This document shows, one piece after another, positions 36,377-49,088 of a stretch of 64,000 bases of DNA. The stretch is from Viscum album (taxonomy: Eukaryota > Streptophyta > Magnoliopsida > Santalales > Viscaceae), in contig OY728142.1 of the NCBI GenBank assembly GCA_963277665.1, positions 8,880,001 through 8,944,000 on the forward strand, in the 5' to 3' direction. Every line of letters begins with the position of its first letter. Within the stretch, counting starts at the first letter, position 1. The notes beneath the pieces are model-generated. The model did not search any database and was not told the DNA's origin. It worked only from the letters and a program-made list of their open reading frames with translations. The position numbers and the translations under genes were made by a program.

Positions 36377-37280
36377 TATGTTCCGAATAACAACTTCAAT
36401 TTATATATTTAACCTCATCAAAAAAAGATTTATTCTTTTCTTTTCCCACTTTATCTTTTTTATATGTTATTTTAATTGTTACCCCAATTTCTTGTATCTC
36501 CACCTCAATATATTCTCTCTTATTATTGAAAATGAAATTCAAATGGCTCATCATGAAAATATTCCTTATTGAAAATTGTTCTCATTTAAAAATATTTTTA
36601 ACTAGTCATCTTAAAAACAAAAAATTCTTATTTAGGAGAACATAAGTGTCACACAAGTTTCTTAACAAGGAGCATTTAACTAAAAAACTCTATGTATATG
36701 TGGGTGAACCCAATGTATAAGAAAATAGTGTATAATGAAGGATATCAGTGATTTCTATTACACAACCTTCATGTAATTTCCTTTCATATATCCTTCACCA
36801 TTATTATTTTTTGTAAAATATTAAAAATATTTTTTTACGGTAAATGTAACCTGAACCCATCTCAAAAAACATGGTAGAATGTATAGGATTATAAACAATA
36901 CATTCAAAAAAATATTTTTGTTAACTCATTAATTTATTTTGCATGAATAATAAGAGACTCAACATAGACTTCCTTATTTCAACTCATTAAATTACCAACA
37001 TGTTATTACATATAAAAAAAAATTTATGAATATGGAGGAACCACATAACTTCTCAAAAACAAATTTTTGACTGAGATTATTCTATGTATCTTGACTTTCT
37101 CTTCATATTATTGTAATTTTCATTGGATGAATTTTATTTCTTTTACTCATACAATTCGTATTTTGTAATAAGTTTCTATATATATGAGGAATCTTCTGAT
37201 AAGGATGACAAATTATTTTCCCCTTTTGGAACCTTTTTGTTGTAGTGATTTTGTAACGACACTTTAATGATATATTCTTA
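36377..37280 (-). other. C1 interior with no recognisable pol
   Basis: Between the Gag zinc knuckle and the PPT there are about 900 bases in which I see no copia protease (D-S-G-C/A), integrase (HHCC or DDE) or RT (YVDD) motif on the minus strand. The stretch is about 75-80 percent A+T by eye and open frames are short. This is the basis for calling C1 gag-only. Confidence 0.5.
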
Positions 37281-37298
37281 TTTCAGTAGGATATTCAA

Positions 37299-37340
37299 AC
37301 AACTTATAGTGACATGACCTTCTTTCTCACATATCTTACG
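37299..37340 (-). pseudogene. C1 Gag zinc knuckle, first Cys lost
   Basis: The minus strand reads RKICEKEGHVTISC: Cys, four residues, His, four residues, Cys. Two residues before the first retained Cys, the position of the first Cys is Arg (TGT to CGT), so the CxxCxxxxHxxxxC knuckle lacks one ligand. It would bind element RNA in the particle. Confidence 0.7.
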
Positions 37341-37699
37341 TCTTTTCTAAATTTTAAATCTACAATCTATTGATATGTTTTTATCATGATTTCTCACAGC
37401 ATCAAAATTATTTTTTATTCCATTTGTTTTAGCAATTTTTTAAGCTTCTTGTATCCTTATTTCCATAACATCTTGTTATGGAAAAATAACTATGAACTCA
37501 TTATTTTCAGATTCGGTATTTTTTTCTACACAATATTAACATACACATATTTCTTAACAATAGAAGGGAAGAAATTGTATTGAAATATTCACCTTCTTCC
37601 TCCGATTTAGAATCACTTCAATCTTATTTAATTTCCTTGTAAATTTTTTCCTTTTTATAAAATTTTGGAAGGAGATTTCTCAATCAGCATTTTATTTCC

Positions 37700-38230
37700 A
37701 TTCCATAACATTCTATATTCTCATTTCATAATTAACATGAATACTATGTTGATCCTAGATATATATGGTTTTATGATATTTATCTTCCACTGAAGAAACA
37801 TTATCATCAAATATATCATGAATAATTCTAATGAAATTTTCAACAATAGTTGATTCGACAAATTTTTCACCCAGACATCTTATATGCTTACAATATCAAT
37901 CACCCTTATAAATATGTTACTAAATTATTCACACTCATCAATTTTCAGTTCTTCATACTTCAACCCCCAAAGTTGTATCTTTTCCTTCTTCACTTTTTTA
38001 TTTCCTTTATATTTTTTAATGTTATCATATATACCTTTGGTAGTTCCAAACCTATTTACTATAATAAAATCACTTTCAAAATGTGATGAGAGTAATTCAT
38101 AATCTGTTCTTCCATCATACTCATGATTTATCATATCAACAGATGTATGATATGTATTTTCAATATTGGAGGAAATCATTCTTTAGTAACTTCCAAAACA
38201 TCATTCCTAAGGGAAATATGATATGGAATC
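37700..38230 (-). pseudogene. C1 copia-type Gag
   Basis: The open run 38179-37925 (minus) contains TTKGIYDNIKKYKGNKKVKK and EKIQLWGLKYEELKIDECE. After one stop it continues NIFIRVIDIVSI, then RCLGEKFVESTIVENF down to about 37800. The pattern (a W.L...Y.G...VKK..LQ.L..E.E.L.M.E.E.., then YF.RV..IV...R..GE) is diagnostic of the Ty1/copia Gag domain of plants. The first part, between the PBS and 38180, is poorly preserved. Gag packages the RNA into a virus-like particle. Confidence 0.85.
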
Positions 38231-38350
38231 ATTATAACTTTCCATATATGATTCCATTTAAAATGAGAATCCCATTATAGTTTATGGAATATAAATGATC
38301 CATTCCCTGTATGTATCTTTCATAGGAAACCTACCTCTATTACCAATTGT

Positions 38351-38358
38351 TGATACCA
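38351..38358 (-). other. C1 primer binding site
   Basis: The minus strand reads TGGTATCA immediately after the CCAACA end of the 5' LTR, matching the initiator tRNA-Met complement used by most plant copia elements, then diverges (ACAATTGG). Confidence 0.8.
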
Positions 38359-40659
38359 TGTTGGATCGAGAGCACTGACAGGGGAAAATAAGTGGTTCTT
38401 TTTTTGTTGTGTAAAAATTTTTATTAGCTCCTTGACAAAAACATTTGTAACATATGAAACATCTTTGAGTTATAATCCACTAAAATATAACTCACAACCT
38501 CACTTTTATTATAAAAAAATAAAAAGAGATGGAATCACATTATATTTTTAATGTTTGGTCTAAAGTCTTACTCTTTTTCATGTTGGATATCCCCACAAAC
38601 ATGGATTATTTCAGTATATTATTTCTTTAATACAAAGGCACAAGAAAAGAAAATTTCTAAAAACCCAATTGAAACATTCGTGTTATAGTTGGTTATACCC
38701 CAAACTATCTTCTCTAGTATCTGCATCCCCAATACTATCCTTCTTTGAAACATTTAAATATCCAAATTTTGCTGATTCACTTTCCTTATTCCTTTCTGAT
38801 CCAATTTAAAAAGTATTAACTTTATCAAAAACTAATATATATCAAACTATACATGTGTAACATCATCAAGATCATCAAAAATTAAATTATGAAATATGTT
38901 GGTCTTAAATAGACTTAGAGAACATCATTCCAAAAAAACATCATAAGAATCGATCGGTCCAATCATCCATGTCCATATCCTCAGTCCAATAGTCAGGCTG
39001 GTTTGATCCTTATTTTTCACTTCCTTCATCAAAAGAGTAAAAACTCTATCGGCTTCTCATAATTTTTCATCTGATGGAACAATTTTTAATGAAATCTGTT
39101 ATTATGGATTTCACTCCAACGGAATTTGTCTTACTCAACTACAACATGAAACACAATTTTTTTTGGAAACTCAATACCAATTCCACAAATTTCAGTTCTT
39201 GAGGACTTGAACAGTTAAGAGTTAAATATACAAATGAACTCAGCACTCTTTTTATTGGGTCCTCTAAAATTGTTTAGGTAGTGTTTTGAAAACCATTACA
39301 ACTTAACAAAACATCTTGATCTTAAATTCTCCTAAAACCATGAATCTTACTTTGAATCATTCAATTCAATTTCAAATTTTCAAATATCCTTGATTTTTGG
39401 ATCACCTGTTGACTCATTCAATTCCTTTTCGAATCTTCAAATCTCATTTATTTTCAATTAATATTTCCCTATATGAATGTTTATTATGAATTCCCATTAT
39501 GATATTTTTAATAATAAAACCTTATATAATTTATCCATTAAAATATCCCATTAATCTCAATATGATTTTTTCCTTATTAAAACCAAGAAATTTAAGAAAC
39601 ATTTTTCCTTAAGAAATCCTAGTATGATTTATTTAGAATTATTTCAATTATATGGAATCTTCAGTAAAAAAATTTCAATTTTTTTTTTAGTTTGAATTCT
39701 TCATTATAATTTCATCATTATGGATTGTTTAGTATGATTTTTTAGTATAGATTCATTAGTATGAATAATTTAGTACAATTCACTCAATACAAAAATCTGA
39801 GTACAAAATTATCAATTTGAATATCCAAGTAAGAAAATATCATTACAATTTTTACCTATATGAAAATATTAGTATAAAAATATGAATACAAAAATCATAG
39901 TACGATTTTACTAGTCTGATAATCTCAATATTATTTTCCAAGTAAAAAATATCATTATGAAAATTTCAATATAGAACACATAGTATGAAAATATTAGTAT
40001 GATTTTCTCTTCTGTAGGCTCAGAAATTTTGTTTCCTCATCCCCATTAATATCCGTTATTTTATTGGCCTCATAAATATTGTTTCCATACTCCAATTTCA
40101 TCAAAATCATTTCCATCCTCAGATTTTTCTTCATAAATATTTTATCAAATGTTTCACAACATACTTATGATTTATGAGAAATATAAAACAGCAAAGCATC
40201 ATAAGATTTATAATTGAATGTATTACAACATCCCAAAACTCCAACAACCATATTTTTTTTTCCAAATCAGCATGAATAATATTTTAAAGAATTTATTTGG
40301 CATGAATACATTAGAATTTAATATGATCATCATGATTATGATCTTCATATTCATTTTAGATTAAATACAATTTCTAGAAGATTTCAGAAGAAATCCAAAT
40401 ATAATAAATCATATATATTCATTCCAATATCTCAATCCAATAGTGATGATTCTAAATCTGATCCAAAAATATTCAATTATCATCCTTATGGTTCTTGATC
40501 CAATTTGACATCTTTACTCACACCATTATTCAATCCATAATTCAATTTCTTTTTCAAAAGAGTTTCTTCCTTCAATATAATAATCATATTGATCTATTGA
40601 AAGAAGAATACAACCAAAAATAAATTGGGGTCCAACAAAAACATAATGTTTATCATTAT
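38359..40659 (-). mobile_element. C1 5' LTR
   Basis: It is bounded by the PBS on the left and the tccca duplication on the right. Colinear with the split 3' LTR. The exact outer terminus (40655 or 40659) is ambiguous because the last bases have decayed. Confidence 0.85.
39465..40010. repeat. ~20-bp minisatellite in C1 LTR (right copy)
   Basis: The same agtatgattt/agtatgaaaatat units as at 35215-35735, equally degenerate and in the same place in the LTR. Confidence 0.75.
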
Positions 40660-40664
40660 TCCCA
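40660..40664. repeat. C1 target-site duplication, right copy
   Basis: tccca, identical to 24323-24327. Confidence 0.7.
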
Positions 40665-42483
40665 TCCATAAGAGGTGGTACTATAAAAAATAAAAACAAA
40701 AGTTGGTGGGGTTTTAGTTCTCAGTACACATGAAAGATTACTGTGTATCCCACTTGATCTATGTGTGTGTTGGTATTGAAATAAACATTAAAAAAACACA
40801 ATATATATATGATATTGAGGTTATTATATAATTATATAATAATAATAATATTTGTTTTGGATAAATGAATAAAACAAAAGTTCTTGTTAAAGGACATTAC
40901 ATATTCTTTGGGTATTTCCTCTGATTTTCCTCAATGGGCTTATTTGGTTAGATTTATACCCAATGGGTGGCCACTATGATAATGGTTAGGCATTATAGAA
41001 GATATTTTGGATTTTTTTATCCTAGTATAATTGATTTATTTATGATAAACTTCTGGGGGTGGGAAACCTTTTATTATGGATGAGGAGTGAATTTCATGTA
41101 AATACAAAAAAAACACATTTGAGATGTTTACCTTACACCATGTGTATCCAATAATGGTATATTTTATATAAAATGAATTATATGGTGTAAATATTTTCAC
41201 AAAATTTATTTTTGACATGTTTAGTTTATTTTTCCCCTTAAGTTAATTTTTATCCACTAACTAAACTCATTTTCAATATTATATATATATACACTAAATT
41301 TTAATAACATTCAATGTTATATTTGAAAAAAAAACTATGTTAACCATAATATAAATTGAAAATTATTCTAATTAAATATATGAAATTAATTTTTAAAATT
41401 CGAAACACAAAAAATGGTAGAAATTAATTTAAAATTAGTCCCACAGATAGGATGAAACAATGGAGTTTTTAAGTGAAAATGTTCTAATAGTTGAAATGTT
41501 TTTATGTCCAATTTCAAAGTAAAATTGATTCCAATGAACTAAATTGTATTAATAGATGTATAATTTATCTAAATAAACATTATAATTAATTTAAAATATA
41601 ATTTATGAATTAAAAATAAATTATATTAAAATTATGGTTTCATTTAAAATTCAGTGTTTTTCCCTATTTATCAAAAAACAATACTTCTCAAAAAAATAAC
41701 AAAATTTCAGCCCAAATAAAATTTTATATTCCACTTAAAAAATGGGTTTTATTTTATTAAATTTAAATTATTAATCTTTCAAAAGTACTTTTAAAACAAT
41801 TATTTTATTAAAATTCCACAAAATTATCTTTTAGAAATATGTATATTTTTACACAAAAAATAAGATTCGTTCTTCTTTTCTGAATATAAAAATTATTAGA
41901 TAAATGTAAATATATTTGGTCTAATTTATAATAAATAATTTCTTTACATTATTTCACTAAATTTTAGAAATTTAATTAATTAATATATAGTGATTTTGTG
42001 GGTATATAAATATTTTTTTTGTTAATATCACTTCTTTTTTATTCAATTGGATTTTATTATCGATTATAATTAACTGATAACAAATGAATTCATTTAATAG
42101 AAATTTGTAAACCATGTTTTCAAAATTCAGTTAATTTTATTAGTTAATTCAATTTAATGGCTAGGTGGTAACTATAATAATATTTTAGTAGTAATTATAA
42201 TAGCATATTGTAGTTTGGTAAAACTCGGTATTGCATGTCATGAAATTTATCAAAGAAACTCAACACTGTGTGTAACACAAGACAAACATAGTGTGTCACG
42301 TATCAAAAGAAAATATAATTGTTGAGTGTAGAAAAATATCAACTTGGTTTCATGTACTAAGAAATAATTTACATGGTTCTTTCATATAACACATTCCATA
42401 TTCATTGTTGTATGAAATGTTAAAATATCAAAATTATTAAATTAAATCTAAAATAATAATTTATCAAAACATTGGTTGTTACA
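40665..42483 (-). mobile_element. E2 3' LTR, second segment
   Basis: It continues copy A after C1. agaggtggtactataaaa at 40671 matches agaggtggtaatggaaaa at 47271; caaaagttcttgttaaag occurs at 40874 and 47490. It ends gttgttaca at 42483, the TGTAACAAC start in minus orientation, next to a PPT. Confidence 0.85.
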
Positions 42484-42494
42484 TTCTACCCACA
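42484..42494 (-). other. E2 polypurine tract
   Basis: On the minus strand gtgggtagaa precedes the TGTAACAACC LTR start. Only moderately purine-pure after decay. Confidence 0.55.
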
Positions 42495-44300
42495 TAAAAT
42501 TAGTTTATATATCTAAATTCTTTTGTGTTATCAAATGTTTAAAACTTGAATTTTCCTTTCAAATAAACGCACATTTTTATAATGAATACAAAAAACAATT
42601 TTAAAAAGGTAATGTTGGAAGCATAATGGTTACCCAATGTAACAAATAACTAGGTTTCCACAAAATAGAAAATAAGTGGGATGGGAAGATTAATCATGGA
42701 AGAAAATCATAAATTTTTATATATCATGATTGAGGTCACTGATCAAAAGAAAGTGAATAATCAAAAGAATATTAAGGGCCTCAAAACCATACAACTATGA
42801 TGATTTATAAGACTATAAGTCCAAAATAAATGAATGAATTAGATAAATATTTTTCAATATAATCTTCATAGAGTTATGGAGTCAATTTTCTATCTAATAA
42901 AATAAGAAAAATTACTTACTTCATTTCATTCCATTTCATAGGAAAAATCTCACCCATTGGTTATTCCTTGCTTGATTTCCACATAATCTCTTACTCAATG
43001 AAATGGTGGTGAATTTAATACTCTATATGTACTAACATATCATGAGTTGGAATGAAAATTCATTCCATCAATATTAATAGTATATCACAAAAATTATTAT
43101 CATAAGATATCTAATATGAATAGATCTTAATTTCGTGAGATATTATCTTAATATCTAATACCTCATTGCAATTTTAACTTAAAATCTTATTAAATGGTTG
43201 TCATTGTGACTCATCTAATAGCTGAAATCAAAAACATTATATAGAATGTCAATAAATATCCAAAAAATCATCATAAAAGTGATCATCATATATCCTAAAG
43301 TATCTCTTGGTTGTCACATACCTACCAATGGGAAAAAATTTATCCTGATTTATCTTTAAACATGGTAATAAAATAAATTATTGTAAAACCTTAATGAGAA
43401 CATTAAAGTTATTTATTCCAAATACTATTGAAAATATTCCATAAATCCAAAAGTTTTTAATATTCATCAACTATAAGATAGAAAGGTTTTCTAAAAATCA
43501 ATATTCATGTCCTTGGTAATAAGTACAATATAATTTACATTATTCATATCAATCATCCCTTCATCCAAGATAAACACAATTTTTTCAATATAAAGAATAC
43601 ATTAACATTACCATCAATAAAAAAATATATATCATTTTTCTACTAAATCAATTTTAAATATCATTAGCACCATTTAAGATATCCTTTAAAATAATTAATG
43701 AAAAAATATACTCCATGATTCATATAAAATAATTCTCTAATTCTAATATAAATAAAAATAAATTATCCAAATTTATTCATACACCCTTACTTAGTACTCG
43801 TCATCTTATTCCTTAATACCCCTTTCCTAGAATATGAAATATGAATCCTGTATTAAAGTTTCTCAACATAAATTTAATAATTTTTCTTATGTTTAATGTA
43901 AAAAATACTGTTAGAACATCCCATACCTTTCACATTTCATTCGCATGTTCTTTATATTTAGTCTTATTGCTAATACTCATGCCACTATCTTAATTCTCTT
44001 AATTATAATTTCACCTAGGGCAACTATTTTATAAATTCCCATACTTTCCACATCTGAAAAATAAAATGTTAATCCAGTTCTTTCTTGTTCTCTCTATAGA
44101 ATAAAACTAAAAATCATAGTGTGAGAAACACTTATTATATAATAAAATCAAATAATCATAAAAAATACTTATAGGATGCATAAATCATGAAACCATAGGC
44201 CTATCCTTGGAAATATCCATGTATATATCCTTATAAATATACATAGAGATCTCACCAAATTTTTATCAACCAAGTTTCCAAATGTTGACCAATGATTTCC
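42495..44300 (-). pseudogene. E2 interior with Gag remnant
   Basis: The interior is only about 1.8 kb. On the minus strand at 44056-44018 the reading is FRCGKYGNL, a stop, then NSCPR, corresponding to a CxxCxxxxHxxxxC zinc knuckle whose first Cys is Phe and His is Asn. A stretch near 43290 reads HFYDDFLDIY, possibly the hinge before Ty3 RT, but this is weak. No RT active site, integrase or chromodomain is recognisable, and the length is too short for a full pol. Confidence 0.55.
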
Positions 44301-44310
44301 TTTGATACCA
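44301..44310 (-). other. E2 primer binding site
   Basis: The minus strand reads TGGTATCAAAGG, matching the initiator tRNA-Met complement (TGGTATCAGAGC) at ten of twelve bases, two bases from the end of LTR copy B. Confidence 0.8.
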
Positions 44311-44312
44311 AC

Positions 44313-47300
44313 AGTAGAAACACAAGATTATCATACGTGGATATAAAACAATTTTTAGGAATATTCAAAAAATTACAGATTGCAATGCCTATGTAAAATA
44401 ACTTCTTTAGTTTCATTATAAATAACGTACACATTATTATAATTTTGATAATGATCTTAAAAATATCTTATAATGTTCTTCCCCAATAGTACTCATACTT
44501 CAATCCATTTTTAAAAACCTAAAAAAGGAAAAAAAAAAGAAATGGTGAGATCAAATTCAAGGTAACAGTAAAAATAACGGAGATACATAATAATTATATG
44601 ATAATAAGGGTAAGATATAATGAGAAATCATTTTAAGATTAAAACCTATATATAAGAGATGATATTCATATGCCATGGAAAAAATATTGGAAGTTCATGA
44701 GACATGAATCATAAGGGAGATAAATTATCATAAATAAGTCATGAACCATTATAAATAAAAGTAACTATTTTTTATTTCATGTTTAACTAACAATACAATC
44801 ATCATAATATCATGACACACATTCTTCCCATACTGGATCAAGATTCACTTGTTTAACATCATGGATTAGAAGATAATTTTTTCTTATTATGGATCAGGAT
44901 TCACCTGTTTTCCATAATGGATATGGACACACCAGTTTCCCAATAGGGATTAGGATACACCTTTTTCTTATTGTGGATCAATCACATTATATTTTTACTG
45001 TTCTATCTCAAGAAAAAAAACTAATTACCCAATGCATTGTAGTAAGAAATAGGTCCCACCAACTATATAATGATATCATATATATAAGTTCCACAAATCC
45101 TGAAAATTTATCATATAATAACACCTAAATGGAAATTTTTATCATCTATACATCTTCATATCATTACCATTTTAAAATAGATAGCTTTAATAATCCTTTC
45201 ATGATAGAATATACAATGATGGGAAATAGGTTTCATATTATTTTTATCAAGGTATAAACCAAAAAAGAGAAATGGGTTACATAAATGTGACATATTAAAT
45301 GTAAATCATTAAAAAAATTAATGATAATAGTGTCTTTAGACCATATCCCTTGTAAATCATAAACTATATAAAAGTATTTCATCCTAACTAAAACAAGAAT
45401 TTGAAAGATAACTTTGAGCATTTCTTATAGAAGATAACTACACATTTAAAATAACCTTCTAAGGAATAAAAAATCATCAATATCATTTTCATTGAAACCC
45501 ACTTTTAAACCACATAATAAATTATTTTAAAAATATTTATAAGATTTATTAAAGAATATATCCTTTACTATTTAATATAATTTTAAATCATAAAAACGTT
45601 TTAAACCATTTCCATAAAAAGAACTAATAAAACATACAAATAATATTTTAGAAACCATTTTAAATACTTTATAAAAACATATAAAAATTATTAAATCCAT
45701 TTAATTAAAAATTATCATAAAATATCACTGGAATATTTTTTCAATTTTTTATGAAAACATAGTTTTTTATTAAAAAAAGTTTCGATCGAAGAGATAAACA
45801 CTACAAATGTTTCCAAAAAAAAGTTTATTAATTATCTTAAGTACCAAACAGTATAAAAATGGTACTGTTAATTGGATGTATCATAGAAAAATATAGTATA
45901 AAATATTCAAGAGAATTATTATGATATTGATCATAATATTTAAGACATCTATTCATGAAAATAAAAAATCCCGATAAAGAGTGAAATTTTGAAAATTAGC
46001 ACTTACCACAATAGTAATGTTGAATCCTAATCAAAATGAGATAATAAAATTACATAAAGATTAAAATATCATTAAAATAATTATATTCATGACATATAAT
46101 GTCAAAGGGCAGTGTATACACATCGTGAAAGACTATAGGTGCATAATATAACATGTGTCTTATGAAATGAAAATTGAGGCAAAATTACATTACCGAACTA
46201 AGATCTTTTGAATCGTAAACCCCATTAAATAAACATAAAAAATCGATATTTAAACTACCCTAAATATAATTATAATAATAATATAATACATTTATTGGAA
46301 TTGTATATAAACCACACAAATGAAATGATTGGTTAATATGGAATAGGTCTCAAAAAATTAAATGTGAAACTCGAAATCCCCTTACTACATGAGAAAATTT
46401 TGAATCATTAGAACCATGAAATAATAACATAAATTAAAATATTTAATATAATTAAATAAATTTTATTTATGATATCAAAATTAATGAGGACGTATAAACA
46501 CCATAGAAAAAGAATAGGTGGTGAGGATTTCATATGTCTCAGAGAAATAAAATTGAGACGAGAAAACCCTTACCTTAAGTATTAACTATCAGCATACATG
46601 TTCAAAAATACTGTATAATAAAAATAAGTTTAATATATATATAACAATGATATATATTATTATATATCATAATATATATCATTTTATTAGGACTTTATAT
46701 TACCTTTTTATTAACAATTCCATGTAAAAGTTACATTTTGGGTAATATCCGCTTTTTTCATATATATGTTGACTTGTTATTCTTGATCTCGTTACATAGA
46801 TCATTAAATTATTTTTTATAGAATATAAAACGTTTTATAATTATCATATATATATAGTATATACGTATTTATAAAATTCTACAAAACATTGAAATATGTA
46901 ATAAAATACACTGTTCATCAAGACTGTATATCGTACATACACATGAACATTCATTCAAATTTGGTATCAAATTTTGAAGGAAAAAATTATATGATATATA
47001 TATATATATATATTATCCCTATAGTATAATAATAATTTCATATATATCACTTATGTATATTATACCCATCCATAATACATTCCATGTAAACTGTGATGAA
47101 ATCACATCACTTTGAGGATGCAGTAGTCAACTTATCCATAGACAAAGTTATCATGTTACCATAAAATGGAAATATTGTATTTATGAGTTATATAACAATT
47201 AAAGAAGAATAAATTAATTATAAATATCATATATAACATATAAATAATTAATTGTATCCTGATTACAAAACAGGAGAGGTGGTAATGGAAAAATGAATAA

Positions 47301-49088
47301 CCCAAGTTCGTGAGGCGGTATTATATGGTATACACAAATGATGAATGTGTATCCCATTTGATGGAAGTATGTGGAGGTGTATATGTAAACGATACCATAA
47401 TAATAATAATAATTAGGATACCAATTTTATAAAATAATCATGTAATTGGAAGAATTTAGGGGGTGGGAGGGAAATTCAACAAAAGTTCTTGTTAAAGTAT
47501 GTAACCACTTATTTAGTTAACTCTTTTTAGTTTGAACCGAGGGTATTATTTGGTTGGATTTATTACAAAATGGAGTCCTATATAATTGAGGTGGTTAATT
47601 TTGGAGGATATTTTGACCAGTTTTTTTCAAAAAAAAAATTAGTTTATCAGTGTGAAAAATTAATGGGGTGAGTGACCTTTATTAGTGGGGGATGAGTGTC
47701 ATTATTATAAATATAAAAAGGAAAATAGTATTGAGTGGTCTCTCTAACATCATGTGCCTCCAATAATTTTCTATTATTGATAAAAAAGGATTATATGGTA
47801 TATATATTTTAGTAAAATGGATTTTGGATATTTTCATTGTATATTTGGCCCATTATCTTAATGTTTAACCACTAAGTAAACTCGTTTATACCTTAATCAC
47901 AGTAATTCATTTTAATTACATTCACTAATATATTTGGTAAAAAATATGACATTAAGAAAAATTATTAATTATTAATATATCAAAAATTTAATTCATTTTT
48001 CAAACAATAAATACATAAGTGGCATAATGTAATTTTAAATTAATCAGGTAGATGGTACGAAATAATGTGTTTTTAATGTGAAAATGTTCCAAAGATTGAA
48101 ATTTTTTTATCCAATTTCAGTGTGAAAACGATTTCAATGAAAAACATTTTATCACTAGATATGTAATTGATATAAATATACATTAAAACCAATATAAAAT
48201 ATAATAAATCTATATAAAAATTTTATAGTAAAAATGTAGTTTACAATTAAAATTTAGTATTTTTTGAATTTTCATCAAATAATGTTACTTCCCTAAAAAA
48301 ATATTGCAAATTCACCCAATTTTTTTATATTACAATTTCAATAATTATGTTTATTTTATAAAATAGAAATTATAAAAGTTTCAAAAAATATTTTTAAAAA
48401 ATTCTCTCATTAAAATCTGGAAAAACTTGCCTTTCATAAAAATATATCTTTTTATGCCTAAAATATGATGTGTTCTTATTACATACATATAAATAAAACA
48501 TATTAGATGAATGAAAAAATTGGTTGAATTTATAATATATAAATTTCATTACAATATATCACCAATAATGATTACATTAATTTATTAAGATAAAATTACA
48601 TCATGAGAATAAAAATTGTTTTTTAATAAAATTAATTCCTTTATATTAAATTGATTTTTATTTTTGATTCTAATTAATTAATAACCAAAGAATTCATTTT
48701 ATAAAAACGAGTTAACAAATGTTTAAAAATTTATCCCTTATTGTTCATAAATTCCATTCAAACTGATTGGTGATAAAATTTATAATGTTTTAATAATATT
48801 ATTAATAGTATATTTAAGTTTGTTAAAACTCATTATTGCATGTCTTGAATGTTGTTGAAGGAACTCAGTATTGTGGGTAACCCAAGTCAATAATAGTGTT
48901 TCATGTACCAAAATAAATCTATGTGTTTATTGAAGAAAATATCAACTTATTGTTACATAAATATCAATAATAACTTAGTACTTTCATATAACAAAATCTA
49001 TATTCATTGTTGTGTGAATAAAAAAACATCTAAAAGATTAAGAAAATTCGAAAGAAAATAATTCATAAAAATACTAGGTGTTTTTACA
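44313..49088 (-). mobile_element. E2 5' LTR (uninterrupted copy)
   Basis: About 4.78 kb, from the PBS to the TGTAAAAACACC terminus at 49088 in minus orientation. It is unbroken and so serves as the reference for the preinsertion site of C1 in copy A. Contains the ~190-bp tandem subrepeats and a 24-bp (AT)n run near 46995. Confidence 0.8.
46005..46600 (-). repeat. ~185-195-bp tandem subrepeats in E2 LTR copy B
   Basis: taccacaatagtaatgttgaatcc at about 46010, with homologous starts near 46190, 46384 and 46571. The unit number and spacing match copy A, so the array predates the insertion of E2. Confidence 0.7.

Larger units (their letters stand above)
24328..40659 (-). mobile_element. C1: minus-strand Ty1/copia-type, gag-only LTR element, nested in E2
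   Basis: Two colinear LTRs of about 2.3 kb flank an interior of about 2.0 kb. The 3' LTR is 24328-24446 plus 34210-36365 (2275 bp in total, split by T1); the 5' LTR is 38359-40659 (2301 bp). PBS and PPT are on the minus strand. The interior encodes a copia-type Gag with a damaged zinc knuckle, and no protease, integrase or RT motif was found. This matches the structure of non-autonomous gag-only terminal-repeat elements, although an old deletion of pol is equally possible. It is inserted in the E2 LTR with TSD tccca. Confidence 0.85.
21345..49088 (-). mobile_element. E2: minus-strand LTR retrotransposon with ~4.7-kb LTRs and ~1.8-kb interior
   Basis: Two long, colinear, same-orientation copies flank a short central region: A (about 21345-24327 plus 40665-42483) and B (about 44313-49088). 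The inner ends are set by a PPT-plus-TGTAACAACC start at 42483 and a tRNA-Met PBS at 44301-44310, both on the minus strand, so A is the 3' LTR and B the 5' LTR. After removing C1 and T1, copy A measures about 4.8 kb, as does B. The interior is about 1.8 kb and retains a Gag zinc-knuckle-like motif but no recognisable pol. The left end is uncertain by about 10-20 bp and no target duplication was verified. Confidence 0.8.

Noticed and set aside
37850..38280. Overlapping plus-strand frames with hydrophobic stretches resembling membrane segments
   Set aside because: Antisense to C1 gag; hydrophobicity arises from T-rich codons.
46990..47015. (AT)n runs here and at about 6231, 7610 and 57583 as regulatory or origin elements
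   Set aside because: Simple microsatellites expected in AT-rich plant DNA; no associated motif.
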